In this document: in pieces, positions 12,640 through 23,518 of the stretch | Numbering within the stretch: the stretch's first letter is position 1 | Layout: each line of letters begins with the position of its first letter | From: Mytilus californianus | Taxonomy: Eukaryota; Mollusca; Bivalvia; Mytilida; Mytilidae | Assembly: GCF_021869535.1 (NCBI RefSeq) | Contig: NW_026262690.1 | Coordinates: forward strand, 61,760,995 to 61,824,994 | DNA: 64,000 bases | Direction: 5' to 3' | Made by a program: the position numbers and the translations under genes | The notes under the pieces: generated by a model | Told to the model about the DNA's origin: nothing | Database searches by the model: none | The model's input: the letters and a program-made list of their open reading frames with translations, nothing else

Positions 12640-14780
12640 GATTTAATCCTCCATTTTCTACATAAGGAAATGTCTGTACCAAATTACTCAAAGGAACTTA
12701 CTTTAAATAGATCTAACATAAACAGCAGTAGTTGTCCTTTTCTAGATTTAGACATTTCAATTTCTAAAGGGAAACTCCATACTAAAAATTACTACAAAAG
12801 AGAATATTTTTCATTCCCTACTGTTACTTTTCCTTTTTTGGACGACGATGTTCCTTTGGCTCCATCATACGGTGTTAATATATCCCAACTCGTTCGATAT
12901 GCCCGTGTGTGTAGTGATGTGATAGATTTTAACGAACGTACTCAATGCATCACTCGTAAATTATTAAGTCAGGGAGTTCGCTACCTTAAATTACTTAAAA
13001 CATTTACTAAATTCTTTCATAGATACAAAGATTTGATTAGTAAATTTGGCTGTAAATTTATGAAAACGGTATTCCACATCCTAAATTTTACGGTAATATT
13101 GTACTAAAAGCGCGGAAATCACTATGTAATCCGTGTAAACTCATCGACCCTTTTGACAAACTTATTAGTAAAGGTTATCTTATTAATGTTGTAATAAGAT
13201 CTTTGAATATTGTTTACATTGGCACTAACATCTATTTCGTCATCAACAAATTAAAACATAAACTAAATTTGTATTCTTTTCGAATGGTTATTGGGATGTA
13301 TAAATACACATCCACGTTAATTTTCTATTTAGAGATTGCTTTATTTATATATAACATGATACAAATTTATTATAAGGTTAAATCCTAACGACCCTACTGT
13401 CTGTCGATACTTTTATTTTGGCATTGCACAAGTCATGTCTTCTATGGCATTAAAACACTAAATCCATACCTGTTAACTGACCCGTATCCTCCGTGTCACA
13501 CCCGAGAATTCACCCCTTACCCGGTTTTTTTTTAAATACCCACCGGGTGGCTACAACAACCCAGGATATTAGAAAATGACCCGTTTTCACTCCCGTATTT
13601 CTGACCAGTATTGTTTCCGGTATATAGGAGTCAAATATACTTTCGAATTGCTCGGCGTTTTTCCTTTGAAAAGGTAAACAATTGAAATTATAATTTGCTT
13701 ATTTACCGTGCAGGAATGGCAGCTATCAAAACTTTACATTTGATTGAAAAGTAACAATTCGAGGATTGCTTGTTAATTGTACCACAGAAAGTTGAAGCCA
13801 GTAAAGCTTGACATACAATTCTATGTCCTGATTAAATGATTTGTCGTTTGCAAATATAAAATATCCTGTAGACATGGTAGAAATCCTTTTAAAACAATTT
13901 GAACCTTTTAATACATTTCTGCTGGAGAGAATTATTTTGTTATCACTTAAATGTAAAAGCTTTAAATCAAATCCATATGCTCTAGATATTACACTGAAAG
14001 AAAACACACTAAGTTCTTTCTATTTATCTTCCTCCTGTGTATAGAAGCACATCAGCTATAATATTGGTTTCTAATTACATGTATAGCTTGGGTTTATGAC
14101 ATTCATTAATAAGAAGAAGTAAACTAGTGTGAATAAAACAATAAAAGGGCATTGTTTTAGAAAGATATTTAATTAATGATAAATATTTATATACTTAACA
14201 AATACAAAAGTGATTATTTTTAGGAAACTCAGTGGTACATGTATATGTTATCGTATATAAAAAAAAACTCTCAATACTAAAATTGGACCGAAAAAGTTCG
14301 TACGCGTTATGACCTGACTTTTTCTTCATCATTGCAGGTCATGACCTGCATTTTCAGTTTCAGAGGTTGACATGTATGACTAAATCCCTGGGATGTGTTT
14401 TAACTGATTTAACTCTGATGCATGATTTTTCATTGTTAATTGTTTTTGGCTTTTAACTAGCTTTCAGTAACTGCGAGTACTCTCAAATCGTACTTTCGTG
14501 TCAATTTGACCTGTTGACACAATTTGTAATGCATTTCTGTAATTCAATGTTTACTTATTTTGTGTTATATCTCGTCTCACTATTTTTAATATGTTCCACC
14601 TTTAATAAGTATTTAGTATGACGATAGATTTTCACTTCTGTACTCGTACTCGAAACAACAAATTTATTGATTTTGTAAAAAAATGTTTACTTCCGTACTC
14701 CTAACAACAAAATTTTTATATTTAAATTTTCCTGTGTACGTTGTTTTATTTAACGCCATTTTGTCCCTGACAAAAAACAA
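12640..14780 (+). mobile_element. 5'-truncated Naiad copy split by a DNA transposon
   Basis: The + strand carries RT C-terminal coding (12670-13107: FPFLDDDVPLAPSYG, QLVRYARVCSDVIDF), then a shifted remnant to about 13390 and the 3' UTR. It is interrupted at 13465 and continues at 14379-14770. The final TTCTTATAT tip is missing. It lies between homologous parts of duplication unit 1 and is absent from unit 3. Confidence 0.65.
13465..14378. mobile_element. 914-bp non-autonomous DNA transposon (hAT-like TSD)
   Basis: It is flanked by 8-bp direct repeats ACTAAATC (13457-13464 and 14379-14386). Ends CATACCTGTTAAC and GTTGACATGTATG are inverted with 11 of 13 matches. It splits the Naiad 3' UTR, whose uninterrupted sequence at 59.8 kb shows the empty site. 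No transposase coding is visible. An 8-bp duplication suits hAT elements. Confidence 0.7.
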
Positions 14781-15141
14781 AAAAACAAAACAAAACGAAA
14801 CAAAACAATTCTTTTATCTTAATCATATATCCTCACAATGGATCTGAAAACCTCAATAAAGCTTAAAGGGTAGCCAAAATCAATCGCTGACTTTTAAAAC
14901 TCTTTCCATTTTTCAATGGACATAATATTTGTTTATATTAAGAATTAAAAGAAAGAATAGAAATTGTGGTCTTTGCTTATTCATCTTTTACTTTTAATGG
15001 AATTTGCATGTGATGAATAATAACTGCTTTTGACCTCAAACTTATGTTACTTCAGAAACATGCAATAATTTAATTTTATGATCGATATGTTTTTCGTGGT
15101 GTTGAATGTTTATGATATTGTAATAAGAACAAATTGTGGTA

Positions 15142-15221
15142 TATAAAGGAAAGCAGCTTTTTAGTTAATACAGGGTTCCAGCATTGTGATATATCCATTG
15201 TAGTCCTACTGTCGTACCAAG
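15142..15221 (+). promoter_or_regulatory. Core promoter and non-coding exon 1 of gene 1
   Basis: A TATA box (TATAAA, 15142-15147) lies in a block of about 400 bp (from about 14825) that is repeated upstream of genes 2 and 3. A start site near 15172 would give a 5'-UTR exon of about 50 nt ending at 15221, immediately before GTAAAAT. The homologous exons of the other two genes end at the same place before GTAAG, which supports the donor. The conserved stretch from about 14995 to 15150 is the best candidate for foot-gland-specific control elements. Confidence 0.65.
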
Positions 15222-15394
15222 GTAAAATATATATTTTCATAATTTCTTATAAAATTAAAATGGTTTAGGCGATTTGATAATGTTTTTTGTTTTCGACAAT
15301 TTGAAATAAATTATTGAATTTGAATGACAAAAATATGAAGAAAAGACCTTTAAATATAAAAAAAAAGCATTCGCTGATGTTCTCTTTATAATTA

Positions 15395-15770
15395 TAAATT
15401 GTACTCTAAAGAGTCTCTGGCTTGTTTTCTTTTATGTACAGGCTTGTAAATATCTGTGTGTGTTACATTTTAATGTTGTGTTTTTGTTGTGTCGTTGTTA
15501 TCCTCTTATATTTGATGCGTTTCCCTCAGTTTTATTTTGTAACCCGGATTTGTTTTTATCTCTATCTATTTATGAGTTTCGAACAGCGGTATACTACTGT
15601 TGCCTTTATTTATCGTTGTCAATATAATGGAATTTGATGCGACTGTCATACAAGTGAGAGGTTTAGCGCTATAAAACCAGGTTCAATCCACCATTTTCTA
15701 CATAAGAAAATGCCTGTACCAAGAATTTTTGTGATTTAACTTTTTTCAATTTTAAAGAATCCCATTTTGT
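15395..15770 (+). repeat. Dispersed mussel repeat inside intron 1 of gene 1
   Basis: This segment is absent from intron 1 of genes 2 and 3. It resembles 33680-34030 and, in part, 480-640 and 12598-12680. Shared landmarks are CCAGGTTCAATCCACCATTT and GAACAGCGGTATAC. It is a secondary insertion that lengthens intron 1 to about 1.16 kb. I cannot assign it to a transposon class. Confidence 0.55.
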
Positions 15771-16393
15771 GTGAACATCATTTCAAATACCATCAAAAGT
15801 AGAATTTCAATACCATAAAAAGAAAAAGAATGCATCAGATGTGTTTACGTTCATTTTTAACTTTTGACAAACATATGGAGTGTTCTGAAACAGATTCGTT
15901 TTCTTAAAGCTGAATTTTCCACATCCAATTGCAAAGTATCCCTTAAGGTTATTTTGTTGTTTGCTTATCTCAGACATTACTGAAATTGCTTATAAAATAT
16001 ACTTAAAATCAAAAAATAAATACCGACACTAAATTATTCACACACAGTTGTTTTTGAAATAACTTTCCAAAGAGGTACCAAAATTTAAAAGGAAAAATGC
16101 ATACATTAAGGAGGCACGAACAAAACTAAGACAAACAAACGACCTTAACATAAAAATAACAACAAAAGTATTACTACGCAAAGGAGATTATTCTTCTTGT
16201 TAATATGTAATGTTATCAAATTTGAAATAATTATAGTAAAAGAATCAGAGAAATCAAGTTATTGCCAAAGTCCTGAAAAAAAATCTGTTGGTATCTGCCG
16301 TTTATTATACAAACCATTTGGTTTTATTTATTTTATTGTATTTAAAACTTGAGATAATAATTGTCAATTATTTAATCCTTTTTAGTATCAAAA

Positions 16394-18100
16394 ATGTGGT
16401 CTACTGGTTTTGTTCTCTTGTGTTCCTGTGCATTAGTATTAGTACAGGCGGCTGGAAAACCGATCTACAGGAGATACAATGGATATAACGGTTATGTAGG
16501 TTACAACGGATACAATGGCGGTGCAGGATACAATGGGGGTGCAGGATACAATGGCGGTGCAGGATACAATGGCGGTGCAGGATACAATGGTGGTGCAGGA
16601 TACAATGGTGGTGCAGGATACAATGGCGGTGCAGGATACAATGGCGGAGCAGGATACACAGGCGGTGCAGGAAACAATGGTGGTGCAGGATATAATGGCG
16701 GTGCAGGATACAATGGCGTTGCAGGATACAATGGCGGAGCAGGATACAATGGCGGAGCAGGATACAATGGTGGTGCAGGATATAATGGCGGTGCAGGATA
16801 CAATGGCGGTGCAGGATACAATGGCGGTGCAGGATACAATGGCGGTGCAGGATACAATGGCGGTGCAGGATACAATGGCGGTGCAGGATACAATGGCGGT
16901 GCAGGATACATTGGCGGTGCAGGATATAATGGCGGTGCAGGATACAATGGCGGTGCAGGATACAATGGCGGTGCAGGATACAATGGCGGTGCAGGATACA
17001 ATGGTGGGGCAGGATACAATGGCGGTGCAGGAAGCAATGGTGGGGCAGGATACAATGGCGGTGCAGGAAACAATGGGGTAATGGAAGATTCTACCATTGC
17101 TTCAGTCGATTACGAAACTGTAGATACTGGGTATAATGGAAACGAAGGAATTGGATATAACGGAAACAGAGGAAGTGGATACTACGGGAAAAAAAGAATT
17201 GTATATGGGAAAAGAGTAAGTCTTATATCTAAATTTCCAGTCATTCTTATACCTTAACTGAAAGTCATTCTTATTTATCAAAACATCAAGTCATTATATA
17301 TCCATACTTTAAGTCATTTTGATATATTTATTTCAAATAGTTACTTTCTATTGAAAAGAGACATTGATCTTAGAGGGAACAGCATGATTAAAAAAATACT
17401 GATTCAATTTGTTTCTTCTTTTTTATTAAATTTAATACAAAGTTGTTACCCACAATACAGATACCAAAGTTATATGCATTTTTGACATTTTTTTTGTAAA
17501 ATGAACCCTTAATTTTTTATCTTTATTTAATACTTTGTTTTTATGATGAAAAACTTAAACGAGTTCTTATTCTTTTAATTTTCAATATGTTTAAACGTTT
17601 CTCCATTAGTAATGATATTTTATAATACCATAGGAAAACAACAAGTTATTAAAAATATTTTCTTTCTTTTTCCGTTTTAGTCATACGCCAAAGCCCCAAA
17701 AGTAAGTATATTTAATGTACAATTTGTGTTGTGCTTTTTTTCATGTTCTTGATATATTTTTATTTCATTTTTTGGATGAAGAAATTTGTTTTGAAAATCA
17801 TGATGAATATAGAAAAATAAGAAACGAAATGAAATAGTCCACCAAAAATAACATTAAAAAAAAAACTTACGCTAGTTCCATGTTATATGAATCTCGGGAG
17901 ATACATCACTGAAACAGCAACACAATGATCCAAAAACCATAAGTTATGATCCGTGATAATATAAGTTCTGTTTTCTATTTATTTACTTCAGCTATTTTAT
18001 GGCGTTAATATGTAAGAGTGATTTAACACTTTAACAAACAATGTTAATATTTTCTTCCCATGATATTATTTTTTCTGTATCATTTTAGGGTGGTTACTAA
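16394..18100 (+). CDS. Thread matrix protein-like gene 1 (spliced CDS, 1 microexon)
   Basis: Coding exons are 16394-17215, 17681-17701 and 18089-18100, giving 284 residues. The start follows the exon 2 acceptor (AG at 16384-16385) by 8 nt. A hydrophobic signal peptide (MWSTGFVLLCSCALVLVQAA) is followed by RRYNGYNGYVGYNG and about 31 copies of a GGAGYN hexapeptide (18-bp unit, about 16518-17075). Substitutions hit mainly Tyr/Asn (T, I, N, S). The tail contains VDYETVDTGYNGN and a Lys/Arg-Tyr-rich end (YGKR). A 21-nt microexon adds SYAKAPK and the last exon adds GGY-stop. Composition (Gly, Tyr, Asn, many Asn-Gly pairs) matches the byssal thread matrix proteins described from Mytilus, which are secreted by the foot and sit between collagen fibres of the thread. 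That identity is family knowledge and was not tested by search. The protein could instead be another Gly/Tyr-rich secreted matrix protein. No frameshift or internal stop. Confidence 0.8.
17681..17701 (+). CDS. Microexon of gene 1 (SYAKAPK)
   Basis: Twenty-one nucleotides flanked by TTTTCCGTTTTAG and GTAAGT, in phase 0 on both sides, encode SYAKAPK. The same exon with near-identical flanks recurs in genes 2 and 3, so the call rests on three genes rather than on one weak match. Confidence 0.8.
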
Positions 18101-18200
18101 GTAACCTGTCAACAAGATACAACCAGATTGTCAACGGCCAATTTCTGTATTTTTAGAAAATTTCTGTATATAGTTATATTAAATTTTGCATTGAAAGATA
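18089..18200 (+). other. Last exon and 3' UTR of gene 1
   Basis: After ATTTTAG the exon reads GGT GGT TAC TAA (18089-18100). The 3' UTR is conserved in all three genes. ATTAAA at 18178-18183 is the likely polyadenylation signal. The transcript end near 18200 is a guess. Confidence 0.65.
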
Positions 18201-18304
18201 GTTTGTTAATGTTTTTAACATGTTAATATCTCTTTTCTTTAACAATCAAATGACAGTAAAACAATACATGATTTTATCAAAGATTAAACTTCACCTGACA
18301 AAGA

Positions 18305-20480
18305 GACCTTTACCCTCAAGGATGTAAAATCCAAACCTCCCGATAACTGTTATTCATTGTTCTAATAGAAATATAGTCCCGCTGGTAATGTTATTACTTG
18401 ATTCTTTGGCATCGTAAAGAATGAATAATTAAGAGAGTTGTTAGCCATATGCCTGAAATATTGAGTTCCTCGGCCTATCAACTGGAAGAAGATGTTCAAG
18501 TTACCTATGGATGTAGTTAAGGACTATGCTATAAAAACGAGTAACTCACAAGCAATATGAACACAACCTAGACACTTTATCTGAATTGATCAAAGCTATT
18601 CGGCGATGTATTCAAAAGCGCATTCAAAATCTACGACGTACAATGTGCACACAGATTTTAAGCCTTTTCAAGAAGCTCGAGATTTTGGATACTTGTCTCT
18701 CTTCACGACAAATATGTTGTTGTTCCAGCATACAATGATCGGCAATCGAAAATCCATCCCTCTCTATGCAGCAACTTTCCAGCAGCGTCCGCAAATGAAG
18801 TATATATCTCACAGATGAAACGATTTTCGATAGCTTACATTTCCCATCATGATTTACTTGATAGAGGGTTGCTGCTAACAAGGAAGATATTAAACCAAAG
18901 GTTCTATACGGTAAAGTTGTGGTCATCACTTCGACAATTTTACGGAGGCTATCACGAGCTGAATTGCATTTATTTCCAGTGTCTGAGGGAGATATGAAGT
19001 TTTGTCCACGAGGGAACTACAGTACTATAGTGAATAATAATTTTTCACAGGTGACGACAGATATGTTCCAATTGTCATAACCTGACATCACCGAATCAAA
19101 CTTCTCACCGAGTTTGTACTTACGAAGGGAACCACATGTGGAGCAGAATCTGGTTACCTTTTCAGAGAACCTGACATATCCACGGTTTTGGTGGGGTTCG
19201 TGTTGTTCATTCTTTATTTTTTCATGTTTTTTATACTGTTCTTCGTCTTTTGGTCGTTTTTTGATTTTTGCTATGGCGTTGTTAGTTTGTAATCAAGTTA
19301 TGAGTTTGAATATCCCTATTGTATCTCAATCTTCTATTCTCCACTTTTGAATTCACATAAAAAAGAACGATCAAAATTATGCTGTCCATATACTGGATAC
19401 CTAAACCCTACAAAAATCCTTAATTAAGAACGTCATTGTCCGGTTTGTCAAGATATTCGACTAAACACTTTGATAAATTTCTTACCCCATTCTTTTAACA
19501 CTAAAGATGACCTTCAGAAATATTGCGATGATGTATATTCCACAGCTGTTTTCAATCAGATGCATCTTCTCAAAAATCCTTAAGATCTACTGCACAATCT
19601 TCAATCACATTCTTTAAAATTTTGCAGTAATATCATGAATTTAATTTTTTGTATACACTAACACTACTATACCCACTGTTCAACTGAAAGATCGAAAGCA
19701 TCGTCGCATTAAACTGAGTTTTTTTCTAAAAAAAAATAGGAATTCGTAGATACAAATTTCTTGTTTTACGTTCGCAAAAACTCTTCCTTTGTAAAGAAGC
19801 GCACCAATTCCGAAAACAAATACACCGAAGATGATATCATCAAACGCTGGACTTTAGATGGTCAACATATTTGTTGAGTTTGTGGGTCGATATTTCAACA
19901 GACAGTCGGTATTTCAATGTGTACTTATAGTGCATCCCTACTAGCCAAATTATTTTTGTTTTCATATATAGCAGAATTCATACAAAATCTTCTCAAAGAA
20001 ACAAAAAGAAAAAAAACCACGCTAAGTTCTTTAATTTCACTTTCTGATACATTTTTGTTGTACTTTCATTCTATAACCCTCATTTCAGTCAGCGCTTGCA
20101 TATCATATGTCCCAATGGATACTATAAAAACTAGTAGGTATGCTTCATATATTTTCCTCGATTTTTACACAGATGGACGATTGCAAACTAGAATATATGA
20201 CAAACGTGATTATTTGAACTTTTTAATAGCGAACTTTTCTTTTCTCAGCAGTAGCATACGTCTGCTCCATCGTATGGTGTTTACATATCTCAATTGATAT
20301 GTTATGCTTGTGCATGTTCAAGCCCTACGGACTTCATTAGCAGGAATATTCTCCGTACATTAAAACTGATTTAACGAAGGTAGAAGGAAGAACGACTGAA
20401 CTCGACACTACATAATTTTTACGGTTATCCTCACGATTCGGTAAACATATAAAATTTGTCTATGTTTCAACTTATTTACG
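18305..20480 (+). pseudogene. Decayed Penelope-like element downstream of gene 1
   Basis: Scattered blocks in order: YSPAGNVIT-like at about 18375, DTLSELIKAIRR-like at about 18580, DLLDRGLLLTRKILNQRF at about 18850, FQQTVGISM and LFLFSYIAEFIQ at about 19890-19985, DGRLQTRIYDKRDYLNF at about 20170. These are Naiad-like linker, RT and C-terminal motifs, partly out of order from rearrangement. Many stops. The start of the same element follows genes 2 and 3, so it predates the gene duplication. Confidence 0.55.
18985..19345 (+). repeat. Penelope-like 3' UTR segment within the decayed element
   Basis: Matches 26630-26960 (CACATGTGGAGCAG, GGTTTTGGTGGGGTTCGTGT). Confidence 0.5.
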
Positions 20481-21181
20481 ACATGTTTTCGAAGTCCTTT
20501 TGGAGTTAATTCGAATCCTTAATATGTGTTTGTTACCTTGAATAGTCTTTTAAATTGATTTATGAGATAAAACCATCAGTAAACTACTGTTTCTCGTGCT
20601 TATTCTTAAACACTATCATAATTTCGCTGAATAGTGCATTAAAACTAGAAAAAAAAGGATAATATTTTGATATCATAATTTGTTTCCACTTAAAATGAAA
20701 TTAATGACTAATTGAAAGGTCTTTATTTAAACCGAATGATCTATAAAAATTTCAGATTCACAATTTACTACATATTAATAATCTAGAAAATAATGCAAAA
20801 ACATTCATTTGTCAAACATTTCCGTGATTAAGATAAGGTTCTTATTTTATAACTTTTTGATTATATCTTGTCGATTTTTGGTCAGACGTGCTTTAACCAC
20901 CTATAATGAAAGCAATTGTAAAAATATATCAATTTTCTTTTAAATCTTATTAACCTAGACAAAAAAAGTACGAAACCAAATTCAGTTCAGAAACTTCTAA
21001 AAATGAGGCCAAACCCGACACGTTTCTACAGTGAAATTGGTTTGAAGAATATAACAATTAGCAAAACCCTTACTTCATAGCATGCAACAAATAGTCCCCA
21101 ACATATGACAAAAGTTATACTATTCAAACGAGAAAACTAATGGCCTGGGTAATTTACCAAACAATAAACGAAAAATGACAT
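20481..21181. other. Non-coding interval
   Basis: The part to about 20660 is homologous to 47520-47640. The rest is AT-rich with nothing recognised. Confidence 0.4.
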
Positions 21182-21366
21182 CTGTGGATTCATTTGATTT
21201 TTTCGTGGATATCAATTTTCGTGGATATTTGATTTTGTGGTTTTGCCAAAGTATGTATAAATGCCAATAGAAAATTTGTTCTTCGTTGAGCATTTGATTT
21301 CGTAGTTTACCTATACCAACGTAATCCTCAAAAATTGGTATCCAACGAATAATAATGAATCCACAG
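21182..21366. mobile_element. MITE of about 185 bp
   Basis: The ends CTGTGGATTCATT and AATGAATCCACAG are exact inverted repeats. No coding. The target duplication is unclear. Confidence 0.55.
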
Positions 21367-22149
21367 TATAATAAATGGCAACACACAACAACTAATTTAA
21401 ATGCACAGGCATAATTTGACGGGGATAATGTTTGCAGGCGCCTAACCTTCTTCCCGCTGAAATAGGACAGTGGTGAAACAGCATAAGCAAAGACTATAAA
21501 AATTAGATGAGATGTACTTTATTCATTAGATCGATACAAAGCACACAAACAATTAACAAAAAAACAAGACACACATAACTGTTCGTCTGTTCGAGAGTAT
21601 TGCAAGCTAGTTCAGAGTCAATTACAATTAATAGAAAAAAAATGTATCCAAGACAAAATATCTTTCCGTCCGGTCTTGCTATTGTTCTGACACGTTCGTG
21701 TCTAGCCGCCAGATTTTTATGAAGCAACGATTTTGGAGGCAATTATCATCGCCGATCAAGTATTTTTGTCTTGCTTAAGCTAATAAAATTAGTACAGATC
21801 AATTATATCAGTAGGAAATATGTCACTTTGAAAATTTAATTAATATTGAAAAATGCCCCTCATGCATTCTCACACCTATAATTCTTGTCAAACTGATTAA
21901 AATACAGATCCCGTGTCCAAGCTTTGCTAATAAGAATCTGACAAAACACCCAATTTGATTTTCGGTTATGCAATTTATTACATCAGCAAATGATATTTCA
22001 GCCTTTAAATATCAGAAGGTGTGTATTAATCCGACAATTTCTTGTCGAGATTCTAATGATACGTGTATGAAAGATTTATATCATCAAGGATTTCTACAAG
22101 TTTAATAAACAGCTTTTCTTGTTGGACATCTATGAACAAATTCAAAAGA

Positions 22150-22176
22150 CCCCCCCCCCCCCAAAAAAAAAAAAAA
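22150..22176. repeat. Homopolymer C13-A14 tract
   Basis: Thirteen C followed by fourteen A, with more A-rich sequence after it. Possibly length-unstable or an assembly weak point. Confidence 0.8.
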
Positions 22177-22586
22177 ACAACAAAAAAAAAAAAAACAAAA
22201 TAAAAACAAAAATATGTATATATTGGAGTTTTGTCCTTTGACAGATAAAATAAATGTATTGGTTGGAATGTTGGAACAATGTTCTTTTTATCTTGACTAT
22301 ATTGCCTAAAATGGATTTGAAAATCTCAAATAAGCCTAAGGGGTTTACCCAAACCAATTATTGACTTGTCAAACTATTTCCATTTTTCGATGTAGAAAGA
22401 AAAGAAATTGAAGTTTTTGCTCATTCAACTTTTACTTTTAATTGAAATTTGCACGTGAAGATTAATAACTGCTTTTGACCTCAAACTTATCGAACTTCAA
22501 AAACATACAATAATTAAATTTCATGATCGATATGTCATTCGTGGTGTTGAATGTTTATGATATTGTAATAAGAACAAATCATGGTA

Positions 22587-22665
22587 TATAAAGGAAAGCA
22601 GCTTTGTAGTTAATACAAGGTTCCAACATTGTGATATATCCATTGTAGTCCTCAGTCATACTAAG
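22587..22665 (+). promoter_or_regulatory. Core promoter and non-coding exon 1 of gene 2
   Basis: TATAAA at 22587-22592 and a conserved leader of about 50 nt end at 22665 before GTAAGAT. The upstream block from about 22305 is closely similar to those before genes 1 and 3, including a shared stretch reading ATGATCGATATG. Confidence 0.65.
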
Positions 22666-23518
22666 GTAAGATATATGTTTTCAAAATTTTTACTGTTAAA
22701 ATTATAAAAAATTAGTAGAATATATAATTTTTTTCAACATTTTGAAATGAATCAAAAAACTATGACGAAAAGGCCTAAAAGTACAGAATGAGTCACTGTC
22801 TTGTTTTGATTTAAGTTTAGGCTTGAATATACTTTACAAAAGGAATGCATTCTTCAACTTTAAAGAGTTTCCTTTTGTGTGAACAGCATTTCAAATACGA
22901 TATGAATTGGTATCGAATGTCTCCATACGTACCTAATGATAACATATTAAACGTATACATCAGATTTCTTCACGTACATTTTTAACCTTTGACAAATATA
23001 AAAGTAAGGCTATTGTTTTGAAACAGATTCAATTTCTTAAAATAAATTTTCCACGTCCATTGAAAAGTACTCCTTTTGGTACGTTTGTTGTTTTCTTATC
23101 TCAGACATTAATAAAATTATTTATAAAATATGTTTAAAATCAAAAAAATATACCGACACTAAGTTATGTGCACACACACACACACGTTTTATTGAAATAA
23201 ATTTCCCAAGGAATTCCAAAAGTTTCAAATAAAAAATGCATGCAAATTATAGGAGCCACGAACAAAACTAAAACTATGAAAAATCCTTAACATAACAGCA
23301 ACAAATGAGATTTACCTTATTGTTTCTATGTTACTGTACGAAATTTGAAATTCCGAAATTATAGTAAAAGAATCTTAGAAATCAAGTTATTTCCAAAGTT
23401 CTGAATAATAATCTGTTGATGTCTGTCGTTAAGTATAGAAAGCGTATGATTTAATTTATTTTGTATTTTGAAATAGAGAAAATAATTGGCAATCATTGAA
23501 ATCTTTTCAGGATCGAAA

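Larger units (their letters stand above)
8420..20660 (+). repeat. Segmental duplication, unit 1
   Basis: Many collinear blocks match 30.09-47.64 kb: 8540-8760 with 30250-32620 (around an insertion), 9060-9240 with 32830-34160, 9430-10140 with 39500-40180, 10740-10870 with 40400-40480, 11860-12540 with 40500-41440, then gene 1 with gene 3 and the decayed retroelement downstream. Divergence is considerable and unit-specific insertions interrupt it. Apart from gene 1 it is non-coding. Confidence 0.7.

Noticed and set aside
16518..17075. CRISPR-like array of regular repeats
   Set aside because: Units are contiguous 18-mers without spacers, within a eukaryotic coding exon.
16515..17081. + strand frame reading (QDTMAV)n in gene 1 and its equivalents in genes 2 and 3
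   Set aside because: Same cause. It has no signal peptide and does not continue into conserved exons.
16501..17097. Long antisense frame of about 198 codons reading (YPAPPL)n, and similar ones at 23689-24246 and 43214-43579
   Set aside because: The 18-bp unit has no stop in several frames, so antisense and shifted frames are open automatically. Signal peptide and splice structure support only the + frame with GGAGYN.
23486..23518. Upstream in-frame ATGs at 23486 and 43029 as gene starts
   Set aside because: They lie before the exon 2 acceptor AG and would precede the signal peptide with a hydrophilic stretch. Gene 1 lacks the equivalent.
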